From an uncultured Lachnospiraceae bacterium (GTDB lineage: Bacteria > Bacillota > Clostridia > Lachnospirales > Lachnospiraceae), in contig CAKNHF010000009.1 in assembly GCA_930972465.1 (NCBI GenBank), positions 1 through 64,000 of the forward strand: a DNA stretch of 64,000 nucleotides. Direction: 5' to 3'. Within the stretch, counting starts at the first letter, position 1. Each line of letters starts with the position of its first letter. The translations under genes were made by a program, and so were the position numbers. Below are positions 50,760-59,290 of this stretch, piece after piece. The notes below the pieces were generated by a model, which had not been told where the DNA came from, made no database searches, and saw only the letters and a program-made list of their open reading frames with translations.

Positions 50760-51519
50760 CGTCTCTCACCACCTGTCGCAAGCATGGTCAGAGTGTCAGA
50801 TATCCTCTGATAGAACTGTTCATCCGTCATATCTCCTCTGTACAGCTGATGGAACACCTCGCCGTCCTTGATAAAGAGCACTCGCCCCGCGCGGCTGGCC
50901 GCTTTTACGGAATGTGTAACCATGAGAATCGTCTGTCCCCTGCTGTTGATCTTCGCAAACAGGGCCAGCAGTTCGTCCGTGGACCGGGAGTCCAGAGCGC
51001 CTGTAGGCTCATCGGCAAGCAGAATCCGGGGATCCGTTATAAGCGCCCGGGCCGCAGCAGCTCTCTGCTTCTGTCCTCCGGACACTTCATAGGGATATTT
51101 GTCGAGCAGACTCTCGATTCCCAGTTCTCTGGCAATGGGAAGAAGCTTCTGCGGCATTGCCTTATAGGAAAGCCCTTTAAGAACCAGGGGAAGCAGTATA
51201 TTGTCTCTGATGTTAAATGTGTCCAGCAGATTGAACTCCTGAAACACGAATCCCAGATTATCCCTGCGAAACTCCGAAATATCTTTGTCCTTTACCGATG
51301 ACAGAGGTTTTCCGTCCAGATACACCTCTCCTTCCGTAGGTTTGTCCAGCGCCGCCATGATATTGAGGAGCGTGGTTTTCCCGAGCCGCTCTCTCCCATG
51401 ATCGCTACATATTCACCTTCTTCTACAGAAAATGTCACCCGGGAGAGTGCCTGTACCTGATTCCCTCCAAACCGTGGTCTGTATATCTTTTTCAGATTTC
51501 TCACTTCTAAAACAGTCAT
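50756..51519 (-). pseudogene. BceA-type ABC transporter ATPase, frameshifted after Walker A
   Basis: The N-terminal frame (MTVLEVRNLKKIYRPRFGGN, start 51519, AAAGGAGG) reads to VAIMGESGSGK and then falls into nonsense (PRSSISWRRW). The rest continues in another frame: TTLLNIMAALDKPTEGE reading, signature VSGGQKQRAAAARALI, Walker B RILLADEPTGALD, His in TVTHS-like MVTHSVKAA. The break is in a four-A run at about 51387-51390 (TCGGGAAAACCACG), where five A would restore GSGKTTLL. Either a true one-base deletion or a homopolymer error in the assembly. Everything else looks intact, so loss is recent if real. Confidence 0.88.
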
Positions 51520-51580
51520 TTCCATGACCTCCTTTTGATTTGTTACCGAGTGCTCCTCCTGAGCTCTCTTTCCGAAAATC

Positions 51581-51659
51581 AGTATAACAGGGACAGCCGG
51601 AATGCCGACATCGAATCCTGTGACATTCCGGCCGTCCCATGTGACATTTCTGTAATGTC
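51581..51659 (-). promoter_or_regulatory. Putative response-regulator-activated promoter of the bceAB-like genes
   Basis: -10 TATACT (minus strand of 51581-51586) without a recognisable -35. Upstream, GACATT-N5-AATGTC (51643-51659) is an inverted repeat and another TGTGACATT lies at 51619-51627, two turns away. This layout, a palindrome ahead of a weak promoter, is that of BceR-type operators. Confidence 0.5.
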
Positions 51660-51725
51660 TGACGCGCCCCGCGGTTTTCATATCCCTGGATCAGCAGCAT
51701 ATCCTCTCCCGTCATTATGCAGCGC

Positions 51726-52715
51726 CTACTCCGTACGGAGAGGATAAGACCTGAGATCTATCGTGAATCTGCTCCCTTTTCCGGGCTCTGACGCCACCGT
51801 AAGTCTGTGTCCCAGCCGGTCTGCTGTCATTCTGCACAGATAAAGCCCGATTCCGGTGGACTTTTTATCCAGTCTTCCGTTATACCCTGTATATCCTTTC
51901 TCAAAAATACGCGGCAGATCTTCCGAAGCTATGCCGATTCCGGTGTCCGCAACCGCCATTTTCTTCTGTCCGTCCACTGAGATGGTCACGGTTCCCTCTG
52001 CCGTATACTTGACCGCATTGGACAGAAGCTGCTCAATAATAAAAGACAGCCATTTTTCATCCGTCAGCACCCGCTCGTCCGTTCCGTCATATACGAGCCG
52101 GATCCTTTTGCGGATAAACTGACCGGCATATTTTCGGATTGCTTTCCGGATAATTCCATCCAGCGCATATTCCTGTATGACCAGGTCCGAACCTCCTCCC
52201 CCCAGTCTCACATAGCTCAGCGCCATGTCCGCATACTGCTCCACCCGAAAAAGTTCAGCGCGGAGTTCCCGGTTCTCCGCGGTATCGTCCTGCTGAAGCA
52301 GAACATTCATGACGGCAATCGGGGCCTTGATCTGATGAACCCACATGGCATAATAATCTTCCATATCTTTGCGGGCCTCTTCCTGTGTCTCTTTTTCTCT
52401 GCGGAGTGCCGTCTGCAGGCCGCGTATAATCTCCTGGTAATCCTCCTCCGCCCTGTTTTCCGGGACCGGCAGGCTGTCACTTTCCACATCCGCCGCCCCG
52501 TACAGGGCCTCCAGTTCCCTGTGTTTTCTTTTCTCCCGCAGAAATTTCCGCAGGAAAAATCCCGCCGTAACTACCGTACAAAGAAGCAGAGGATAACCGA
52601 TTACCCGCATATCGATGCCGTACAGTGCAAAAACCGCACCGAATATTGCCGTACAGGCAAGTCCCCACAGAATACAGCTTCTTCTGCTGTAAATATATTT
52701 CAGTAAATCTTTCAT
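51726..52715 (-). CDS. BceS-type sensor histidine kinase
   Basis: 329 residues: two close membrane helices with almost no extracellular loop (residues about 13-55), then YYAMWVHQIKAPIAVMNVLL (phospho-His in the intramembrane-sensing subgroup motif), N-box IIEQLLSNAVKYTAEG, G-boxes VADTGIGIASEDL and STGIGLYLCRM. Such kinases sense through the partner BceB permease, not directly. Starts at the base after the regulator stop. Confidence 0.94.
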   Translation of the reverse strand: MKDLLKYIYSRRSCILWGLACTAIFGAVFALYGIDMRVIGYPLLLCTVVTAGFFLRKFLREKRKHRELEALYGAADVESDSLPVPENRAEEDYQEIIRGLQTALRREKETQEEARKDMEDYYAMWVHQIKAPIAVMNVLLQQDDTAENRELRAELFRVEQYADMALSYVRLGGGGSDLVIQEYALDGIIRKAIRKYAGQFIRKRIRLVYDGTDERVLTDEKWLSFIIEQLLSNAVKYTAEGTVTISVDGQKKMAVADTGIGIASEDLPRIFEKGYTGYNGRLDKKSTGIGLYLCRMTADRLGHRLTVASEPGKGSRFTIDLRSYPLRTE

Positions 52716-53405
52716 TTATCTGATGCCCTGCTCCTTCTCAATGATGTAGCCTTCTCCCACTTTTGTAGTTATAAAATCCTTCAGGCCGGAACTCTCCAGT
52801 TTCTTCCTGAGACGCGCGATGTTGACCGTGAGAGTATTCTCCTCAATATAATCATCTGTTTCCCAGAGTTTTGTCATAAGCGTGTCCCTGCTCACAAGCC
52901 GGCCTTTGTTCTCCATCAGTGTCTGCAGAATCCGGAACTCATTTCTGGTCAGACTGATCTTCTTCCCCTCATATGTCAGACAGGTATCATACAGATTCAG
53001 CATTGCTCCCCTGTGCTCCAGGATGGGGACTTTGCCGGACAGATCGTAGGTCCTCCGAAGAACCGCCTGTGTCTTCGCCGTCAGAACTCCCAGGTCAAAA
53101 GGTTTTGCGATAAAATCATCTCCGCCCATATTCACCGCCATGATAATATTCATATTGTCCGCCGCGGAAGAGATAAATATGACCGGGACATCCGATACTT
53201 TGCGGATCTCACTGCACCAGTGGTAGCCGTTGTAAAACGGAAGTGTAATGTCCATAAGCACCAGATGCGGATCATATTCCGCAAAAGTCTTCATCACACC
53301 GCGGAAATCCTGCACATACTCCGCTTCATTCCCCCACGCTGTCATTTCCTTCTGTATCGCCCGGGCCATCGCCAGGTCGTCCTCTATAATCAGTATCCTG
53401 TACAT
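52716..53405 (-). CDS. OmpR-family response regulator (BceR-like)
   Basis: 229 residues. Receiver: LIIEDDLAMARAIQ, phospho-Asp in HLVLMDITLPFYNG, Lys in DDFIAKPFDLGVL. Winged-helix DNA-binding domain: SLTRNEFRILQTLMENKGRL, then EENTLTVNIARLRKKLESSG. Ribosome site AGGAGG immediately after a strong terminator hairpin. Likely activates the neighbouring ABC genes. Confidence 0.95.
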   Translation of the reverse strand: MYRILIIEDDLAMARAIQKEMTAWGNEAEYVQDFRGVMKTFAEYDPHLVLMDITLPFYNGYHWCSEIRKVSDVPVIFISSAADNMNIIMAVNMGGDDFIAKPFDLGVLTAKTQAVLRRTYDLSGKVPILEHRGAMLNLYDTCLTYEGKKISLTRNEFRILQTLMENKGRLVSRDTLMTKLWETDDYIEENTLTVNIARLRKKLESSGLKDFITTKVGEGYIIEKEQGIR

Positions 53406-53420
53406 GCTGCAGACCTCCTA

Positions 53421-53460
53421 AAAAATCGCCTATACTCTGAAAAGAGTATAGACGATTTTC
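53421..53460 (-). terminator. Terminator between licT-like gene and response regulator
   Basis: AAAATCGTCTATACTC with GAGTATAGGCGATTTTTT on the minus strand (53421-53460). Its T-run ends a few bases before the response regulator Shine-Dalgarno, leaving little room for a separate promoter. Confidence 0.85.
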
Positions 53461-53539
53461 TTTCTCTGCACAACCGCAGGTCTCAATTTTCTCTTGTACA
53501 TTTTCCTCATGGTTCCGGTCCGCGTCAAAGGGCCGGGGA

Positions 53540-54373
53540 TTATACCGTCTCCGGAGAGATCACTCTCTGAATGTGAATGGCCAGGAACCCGATCTCCTCT
53601 TTTCCGACCGGTTTTTTCAGCTCCTTTTCCATAAACCGGCACACAGCGCGGGCCGTCTCTCCGGTCTTCGGGTAATTTGTAAAAATAAAATCATTAAAGT
53701 CCACATTCGTGGTCTCGCCGCGGCGTGTTCGGGCAATCATATAATACAGATGACTCATCAGACGGGTATAGGCCAGGGAGTCTTTTGGCAGCTTCTGGCC
53801 GAAAGCCTCCTCGATCATCTCGATCCCCTCATTGATAATCCGGGTCGTATCAAGAGCCACAGACACCTGTTCATCGGAGAGCCCCGCATGTATATGAAGC
53901 GTGATGAATCCCACCTCATCATCTGTGATCTCACATCCTGTCATCTCCCGTATAATATCTCTGCCTTTAAGCGCCACAGAATACTCTCCGGAGAACAGAA
54001 CCCGGATATCGGGAGTGAAGGGATTCGCCATCTGGCGGTTTTCTCTGGCCCGCTTCGCTGCAAGTGCGATATGATCTGCCATGGGAAGAAGAATCTCGTG
54101 ATTCACCTCATGAAAAACTTTCTCAGCCTCTTCAATTATCCGGCCCGCCACCTCGATGAACTCGGGGCTGATCCCGTTGACTACTTTAAGCACGGACTGG
54201 TTCTTCTGTCTGGTGACGAGAGAATATACTTTCGCCCCTTTTATGTCAGCCAGCTTTTCTGTTGGCCTTTTCCCGAACCCTACTCCGTTTCCGAGGAAGA
54301 TCAGCTCCCTCTTCGCCCGTTCGTCATATACAAGCAGTCCGTTATTATTCAGCACTTTGATGATCCGATACAT
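53540..54373 (-). CDS. licT: BglG/LicT-family transcriptional antiterminator
   Basis: 277 residues: N-terminal CAT RNA-binding domain (MYRIIKVLNNNGLLVYDERA, FLGNGVGFGKRPTEKL) and two PRD domains (VNHEILLPMADHIALAAKRA with GFITLHIHAGLSDE; LMSHLYYMIARTRRG with GFLAIHIQRV), holding the PTS-phosphorylated His. ATG at 54373. Directly downstream of the EIICBA gene, and a matching RAT/terminator lies in that gene's leader, so it very probably controls it. The exact subclass (LicT or GlcT) is not certain. Confidence 0.92.
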   Translation of the reverse strand: MYRIIKVLNNNGLLVYDERAKRELIFLGNGVGFGKRPTEKLADIKGAKVYSLVTRQKNQSVLKVVNGISPEFIEVAGRIIEEAEKVFHEVNHEILLPMADHIALAAKRARENRQMANPFTPDIRVLFSGEYSVALKGRDIIREMTGCEITDDEVGFITLHIHAGLSDEQVSVALDTTRIINEGIEMIEEAFGQKLPKDSLAYTRLMSHLYYMIARTRRGETTNVDFNDFIFTNYPKTGETARAVCRFMEKELKKPVGKEEIGFLAIHIQRVISPETV

Positions 54374-54462
54374 CCTTCCCTGCCCCCCTGGTTTCTGTCT
54401 GTCTTTCATCGCTGCGGGGCATCGGATTCTGTTCGTCTCCCCGGTGCCCCGTCCGTTCCATT

Positions 54463-56649
54463 TCAGAAGCCTGCGATCTCCGCAACTTCATCCAGCTCTG
54501 CAACTCTTCCGGATTTTGTAAGACGGATCTCCTCTCCTTCCTGGAGACTTGTAAATACGATGATGCACTCATCTGATTTTGCATGTTCTCTGATATATTT
54601 TATATCAAACCCTATGAGCTTGTCACCCTTTTTCACCTGATCACCGTCTTTTACGAATGCCTCGAAGCCTTCTCCGTTCAGGTTGACCGTATCCACTCCG
54701 ATGTGGATCAGGTATTCTGTCCCATCGCTGCCTTTAAGACCTACCGCGTGCTTTGACGGAAATACGAACGAAACTTCCGCGTCCTCCGGGGCATAAGTCA
54801 TCCCTTCTGCCGGTCTTATAATATACCCATCACCCATCATCTTCCCTGCAAATGCTTCGTCAGATGCCTCGGTGATCGGCGCCGCTTCCCCGGATACAGG
54901 AGCACAGAGCACCTTCTTCACCTTCAATTCCCCGGATGCCGCCCCGGCATCTGTTGCATCATCCTTTCCCGAAGCCGGCTCTGAAGACGCCTCGGCCGGT
55001 TCAGATTCAGAGATATATTCCTCGTTCGGAGCAGTTTCCAGATAATCCTCCAGATTGGATTTGACAACAGATACAGAAGGCCCGTAGATGATCTGGATTC
55101 CCTGGCCTTTTCTGATTATTCCCGAGGGAGAGGTGGCTTTGAGTATTGCTTCGTTTACGAGTTCCGGCTTTACGACGGTACAGCGCAGTCTTGTCGCACA
55201 GCAGTCCACATCTGAAATGTTTTTCTTTCCGCCAAGTCCCTGTGTGATAAGAACACTTCTCTCGTCTCCGGCAGACGCCGCCGCGCCGTCTCCTGTCTGT
55301 CCCTGTTTTGCCTTATAGTCAGCCTTTGTATAAAGCTTTGTCTCCGCATCGTCATCCTCCCGTCCCGGTGTTTTCAGGTTCATTTTCTTAATGAGCACCG
55401 TGAAGATCACGTAATACAGAATAAAGTAAATAATTCCTACCGGAATGATCCGAAGCCAGCTGGTCTTTGCATTTCCCTGAAGAATGCCGAAGAGGAACAG
55501 ATCCAGAAAACCGCCTGAGAATGTAAGTCCCACCGCAATATTCAGTATGTGTGCGATCATGTATGCCGCTCCGGCCAGAATTACCTGTACAACAAACAGG
55601 ATGGGCGCAACGAAGAGGAAGGAGAACTCAAGAGGTTCTGTGATTCCTGTCAGCATGCACGCCAGCGCCGCCGAGAGCAGGAGACCTCCGGCCTGTTTCT
55701 TCTTCTCCGGCTTCGCGCACCGGTACATGGCAAGCGCCGCTCCCGGAAGTCCGAAGATCATGAAGATAAACTCACCGGAAAAGTACCTTGTCGCATCCGC
55801 GCTGAAATGTACTGTGGTCGGATCGGCAAGCTGTGCGAAGAAGATATTCTGTCCTCCCTCCACAATCTGTCCTGCCACTTCCATGGTACCGCCCACTGCT
55901 GTCTGCCAGAACGGAAGGTAGAAGACATGATGCAGGCCGAATGGAATCAGCGCACGTTTGATAATACCGAAGATCAGGGTTCCCAGGTATCCTGTGCCTG
56001 TGACAAGTCCTCCCAGAGCGTAGATTCCGTTCTGTACGACCGGCCATATAAAGTACATCAGAATACCGACGCCTACGTATGTAATGGTTGAAACGATCGG
56101 CACAAACCTTGATCCCCCGAAAAATGACAGCGCGTTCGGAAGTTGAATCTTATAAAATCTGTTATGCAGTGCCGCGACGCCGAGACCTACGATTATACCG
56201 CCGAACACGCCCATCTGAAGCGTCTGGATGCCGCACACGCTCACAATGGTTCCGCTCAGCACATCCTCGGCTATTGTTCCGTCGGCGAGAATCTCTCCCC
56301 GCACGGTCAGCATGCCGCTGATCGTCGCATTCATGACAAAGAATGAGATCATTGCCGCAAGAGCCGCAACCTCCTTCTCCTTCTTCGCCATACCGATCGC
56401 TACACCTACCGCAAATATAATCGGCAGGTTGTCAAAGATAATATTTCCCGCCCGGCTCATGATCGTGAGCAGAGCGTTCAGTATGGTCCCCTCACCGAGT
56501 ATTGCCTGCAGACCGTACGTCTCGATGGTTGTCGCGTTTGTAAAAGAACTTCCGATTCCCAGAAGCAGGCCTGCTACCGGGAGGATTGCGATGGGGAGCA
56601 TAAAGCTCCGTCCGACTCTCTGCAAAACGCCAAAAATTTTGTCTTTCAT
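54463..56649 (-). CDS. PTS EIICBA transporter (glucose/GlcNAc superfamily)
   Basis: 728 residues with three domains in order: EIIC membrane part (about 1-415; MLPIAILPVAGLLLGIGSSF, LTGITEPLEFSFLFVAPILF), EIIB (about 450-545; catalytic Cys in SDVDCCATRLRCTVV) and EIIA (about 590-715; APVSGEAAPI, phospho-His in YLIHIGVDTVNLNGEGF). Imports and phosphorylates a hexose, glucose or a glucoside being most likely. The start has AGGAGGAAAGACAC. Regulated by antitermination in a roughly 450-base leader. Confidence 0.93.
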   Translation of the reverse strand: MKDKIFGVLQRVGRSFMLPIAILPVAGLLLGIGSSFTNATTIETYGLQAILGEGTILNALLTIMSRAGNIIFDNLPIIFAVGVAIGMAKKEKEVAALAAMISFFVMNATISGMLTVRGEILADGTIAEDVLSGTIVSVCGIQTLQMGVFGGIIVGLGVAALHNRFYKIQLPNALSFFGGSRFVPIVSTITYVGVGILMYFIWPVVQNGIYALGGLVTGTGYLGTLIFGIIKRALIPFGLHHVFYLPFWQTAVGGTMEVAGQIVEGGQNIFFAQLADPTTVHFSADATRYFSGEFIFMIFGLPGAALAMYRCAKPEKKKQAGGLLLSAALACMLTGITEPLEFSFLFVAPILFVVQVILAGAAYMIAHILNIAVGLTFSGGFLDLFLFGILQGNAKTSWLRIIPVGIIYFILYYVIFTVLIKKMNLKTPGREDDDAETKLYTKADYKAKQGQTGDGAAASAGDERSVLITQGLGGKKNISDVDCCATRLRCTVVKPELVNEAILKATSPSGIIRKGQGIQIIYGPSVSVVKSNLEDYLETAPNEEYISESEPAEASSEPASGKDDATDAGAASGELKVKKVLCAPVSGEAAPITEASDEAFAGKMMGDGYIIRPAEGMTYAPEDAEVSFVFPSKHAVGLKGSDGTEYLIHIGVDTVNLNGEGFEAFVKDGDQVKKGDKLIGFDIKYIREHAKSDECIIVFTSLQEGEEIRLTKSGRVAELDEVAEIAGF

Positions 56650-56696
56650 GTGTCTTTCCTCCTTCTTGAACTCTCATTCTGAATACTGCGATACAT

Positions 56697-56922
56697 GCCT
56701 GCTTCGCACCTCGGCTCCGCTTCGCTTCGTCTCGGTCGCGGGCTTGCGCCTCCGGACTGGTGCATCCTGCATTCGTTTCAAGCCCTGCTGCGCACCTCGA
56801 CTCCGCTCCGCTTCGTCTCGGTCGCGGGCTTGCGCCTCCGGACTGGTGCATCCTGCATTCGCTTCAAGCCCTGCTGCGCACCTCGACTCCGCTCCGCTTC
56901 GTCTCGGTCGCGGGCTTGCGCC
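56697..56922. repeat. 86-bp GC-rich tandem repeat (about 2.6 copies)
   Basis: The marker CTCGGTCGCGGGCTTGCGCC recurs at 56731, 56817 and 56903, exactly 86 bases apart; units are nearly identical (CGGCTCCGCTTC versus CGACTCCGCTCC). GC content is far above the surroundings. It lies in the transcribed leader of the PTS gene. All six frames are open over the repeat because of composition, but none shows a ribosome site or recognisable protein. Confidence 0.9.
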
Positions 56923-56928
56923 CAATAC

Positions 56929-56981
56929 CTGTCCGAAGAGCCGTTTCGGAAAGCCAGCTTTCCACACGGCTTTTCGGACAG
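56929..56981. repeat. Long hairpin next to the tandem repeat
   Basis: CTGTCCGAAGAGCCGT (56929-56944) pairs with ACGGCTTTTCGGACAG (56966-56981), with inner GGAAAGC/GCTTTCC. Also GCTTCAAGCCCTGC of the repeat unit (56861-56874) recurs inverted at 56983-56996, so the whole block can fold on itself. Confidence 0.8.
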
Positions 56982-57005
56982 GTGCAGGGCTTGAAGCTTG
57001 TACGC

Positions 57006-57067
57006 AAAAAAAGCATAAACTAAACCTTTTCCCCACTTATAAAGTGGAACCAAAGGATAGTTTATGC
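57006..57067 (-). terminator. Leader terminator of the PTS gene (antitermination target)
   Basis: On the minus strand GCATAAACTA (57058-57067) pairs with TAGTTTATGC (57013-57022), with inner CCTTT and CCACTT/AAGTGG stems, followed by TTTTTTTGCG. Its 5' arm overlaps the RAT, the classic mutually exclusive layout. Confidence 0.88.
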
Positions 57068-57090
57068 CTGCCTTACAGTAACACACTATC
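57056..57090 (-). promoter_or_regulatory. RAT (ribonucleic antiterminator) for LicT/BglG protein
   Basis: Minus strand: GATAGTGTGTTACTG-TAAGG-CAGGCATAAACTATC. The TGTTACTG...CAGGCA core matches the LicT/SacY-type RAT consensus and its outer bases GATAGT/ACTATC close the stem. Binding of the antiterminator would block the overlapping terminator. Confidence 0.88.
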
Positions 57091-57111
57091 GCGTATTCAT
57101 TTTCCACGTCT

Positions 57112-57141
57112 AGTATAAACAAAATCGTGCCGAATAGTCAA
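57112..57141 (-). promoter_or_regulatory. Promoter of the PTS leader
   Basis: -35 TTGACT (57136-57141), 18-base spacer, -10 TATACT (57112-57117) on the minus strand, about 20 bases ahead of the RAT. Confidence 0.8.
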
Positions 57142-57270
57142 CCCTGTAATTTTGACCAATTTACTGCGGAAATAACTGTGCAATCTGTCCAACTACTGTC
57201 AGTTCTTTCTCTTTCCATGCATCGTCTCATTCGTTTTCATTAGAATATGAAACGTGAATAAGACGGTACA

Positions 57271-57690
57271 CTAACCGAGAATCTGTATCGCGGCATCTCC
57301 GTCGCCGCTGATAGAGAATCCCGTTTTCTCATAAAACTCCGTTATCAGTTTCAGATACTGATCCGGCCCGGTATATCCCACCGGAGCCATATCATATCCC
57401 AGAGGCGCCTTGATCAGTGTTACCTGTCTCTTTTTTAACTGATCCAGTATCTCAAGCATGCACACCTTTCCGTATCCCTGTCCGCGAAGGGTGAGATCCG
57501 GAACATAGAAGTCCAGTATATCTGCTTTGAATTTACTCTCAAGGAAATACTGCAGATGAAAGACCTGTACACCTTTCTCAAATACATCCACATTTTCTCC
57601 CTTATAGTGAAATTCCAGAATATGCGCACTTTTATCAGACAGAGTGACACCTCTGAAATAATCTTTTCTAATATACAATACTATTGCCAT
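57271..57690 (-). CDS. GNAT-like acetyltransferase domain protein
   Basis: 139 residues. The acetyl-CoA motif is seen in FYVPDLTLRGQGYGKVCMLE (RGxGYG/K pattern) followed by LDQLKKRQVTLIKAPLGYD; the C-terminal ITEFYEKTGFSISGDGDAAI is the usual GNAT ending. AT-richer and with a poor ribosome site compared with its neighbours. Substrate unknown. Confidence 0.65.
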   Translation of the reverse strand: MAIVLYIRKDYFRGVTLSDKSAHILEFHYKGENVDVFEKGVQVFHLQYFLESKFKADILDFYVPDLTLRGQGYGKVCMLEILDQLKKRQVTLIKAPLGYDMAPVGYTGPDQYLKLITEFYEKTGFSISGDGDAAIQILG

Positions 57691-57779
57691 GATCGTTTCT
57701 TCCTAATTCTTTGGTATTTCAACAGAGACTCCTCCTGTAATTATATCAATCCGGAACCGGAATGACAATGTCCAAAATA

Positions 57780-59264
57780 TCACGGAAGGAGTTCCCTCAC
57801 CATTCTGCCGTCATAAATCACAGAATCCACATGATCCGCTTCTATCTGATACAGTGCATGCGCGGCGAGATGCTCTGCCGCCTGCTCCAGATCCCGGATA
57901 CCGCTTGTATCTGCATACAGGCTGACAACAGCTTCCAGTCCATCCTCGGTAAGCATACATTCCCGCTCCCTCATGCCGATCCTTTTCATGACCTTCGGCA
58001 GCGCATACCGTGAGAAAATGATCTTCTTCTCCTCCGGTGTATAATCCGGAATCTCAATCACGGCAAACCGCGACATCAGCGGAGCGCTGATCTGATCCCG
58101 GTCATTTGCGGTAGCGATCGGATAGACCCCGGTGGTCGGGATCATGCATTCTATGTAATTGTCCGTAAACCCGAGGTTGTCCAGCAGAGTCAGAAGGACG
58201 TCCGCCGGATTTCCGTTTCCTTTCCCCGAAGCCGCCTTATCCAGCTCGTTGATGATAAAGACCAGGCTGGACTCACCGGCCATGGAGAAAGCCTCCATGA
58301 TGATGCCCGGTTTGGCATTGGCATAGATTCTTGAACTTCCGGTGAGCTGCTCCGGATCATTAATCGAGCTCATGTCAAGAGTAGTCCACGGCAGTTTCAG
58401 GATCCTGGCCACCGCATAGGCGATCTGGGATTTTCCCGTTCCCGCCGGTCCGATCAGCAGCAGTCCGTATGCCGGCAGCGTATGAGTCCTGTTGATCTGG
58501 ATAATCGTCTCTATAATTCTCTGTTTCACCCGCTCCATGCCATAGAGTTCTTCATCCAGTATCCTGCGAGCCTCATTCACATCAATAGACTCAAAATAAT
58601 TGCTTTTCCACTGAATATTCATCATGATAGACAGCGCGCGCTGCGCATGTCTCCGCTCTTCCGCCGATACTTCATGAGAACGTGCCACAGCAAGATTTCT
58701 TCTGGCCCAGAGACGGATATTATCCGGCAGAGTCCTTCCCGCACAGTTCATAAAATCCGTAATGCTCTGAATGCTGGTAAGCTTCATGCTGTCCCCGGTC
58801 TCTTCCTCATCCTCGTTTTCCGCCTCCTCCGCCGGCGCGTCGCTGGAGAGAAGCCTCTCGATCATAAACTGAAGGAAGCCGTCTTCCGCAGAGAGCTTTT
58901 TTCCTCCGCCGAAAGCAATCTCACGTATCTTGTACACCGCATATCCGTCTTCACGGACAGCGCCTGAAAGGCATACATTGATATGGTTCTCTCCGAGCCA
59001 TTTCAGAAGACTCACAAACCGCGCGTCAATCTGCAGGATATCCGTGCTGACTACTCCGTTGTCTCCTTCCGCCTCAAAAGCCGTTCTTTTCACCGGATTG
59101 GTAAACACGCCGCGGGCATGATGCTTCAGTTCTTTTCCCCGACTGTCCAGGACAAGGATAGGATGCTCCGGGGTTGCCGAAGATACATTGCTGCGGAATA
59201 CCGAATAAGTGCACACCGGATCCTTTGTCTGATCCTCTGAATTATTAAAATCAAATACTGGCAT
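57780..59264 (-). CDS. Lon-like AAA+ ATPase lacking the peptidase domain
   Basis: 494 residues. The C-terminal half is a Lon-type AAA+ module: ILDEELYGMERVKQRIIETI, Walker A GLLLIGPAGTGKSQIAYAVA, Walker B SLVFIINELDKAASGKG, sensor PIATANDRDQISAPLMSRFA and lid SGIRDLEQAAEHLAAHAL. It stops there, where Lon would go on to its serine peptidase. The N-terminal half (about 1-200) is not recognised and contains an acidic linker (EEAENEDEEETGD). GGGAGG ribosome site; 26 bases after the activase gene, so likely co-expressed with the dehydratase-like set. A remodelling or maturation role is inference. Confidence 0.85.
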   Translation of the reverse strand: MPVFDFNNSEDQTKDPVCTYSVFRSNVSSATPEHPILVLDSRGKELKHHARGVFTNPVKRTAFEAEGDNGVVSTDILQIDARFVSLLKWLGENHINVCLSGAVREDGYAVYKIREIAFGGGKKLSAEDGFLQFMIERLLSSDAPAEEAENEDEEETGDSMKLTSIQSITDFMNCAGRTLPDNIRLWARRNLAVARSHEVSAEERRHAQRALSIMMNIQWKSNYFESIDVNEARRILDEELYGMERVKQRIIETIIQINRTHTLPAYGLLLIGPAGTGKSQIAYAVARILKLPWTTLDMSSINDPEQLTGSSRIYANAKPGIIMEAFSMAGESSLVFIINELDKAASGKGNGNPADVLLTLLDNLGFTDNYIECMIPTTGVYPIATANDRDQISAPLMSRFAVIEIPDYTPEEKKIIFSRYALPKVMKRIGMRERECMLTEDGLEAVVSLYADTSGIRDLEQAAEHLAAHALYQIEADHVDSVIYDGRMVRELLP

Positions 59265-59290
59265 ATGAATTCCTCCCTCTGTCTGCCGTT

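Noticed and set aside
51380-51400. Programmed frameshift in the ATPase gene
   Set aside because: The A-run is short, with no slippery heptamer followed by a clear pseudoknot, and related ATPases do not use one; deletion or sequencing error is simpler, so it is listed as a pseudogene.
56697-56922. CRISPR array
   Set aside because: Units are 86 bp, contiguous and without variable spacers; no cas genes near.
56228-57118. Long open frames over the 86-bp repeat, both strands
   Set aside because: Open in every frame owing to high GC and a repeat length not divisible by three; repeated peptide has no known similarity or start signals.
57226-57240. CcpA (cre) site upstream of the PTS promoter
   Set aside because: ATGAAAACGAATGAG on the minus strand matches only part of the cre consensus and lies about 90 bases upstream of the -35.
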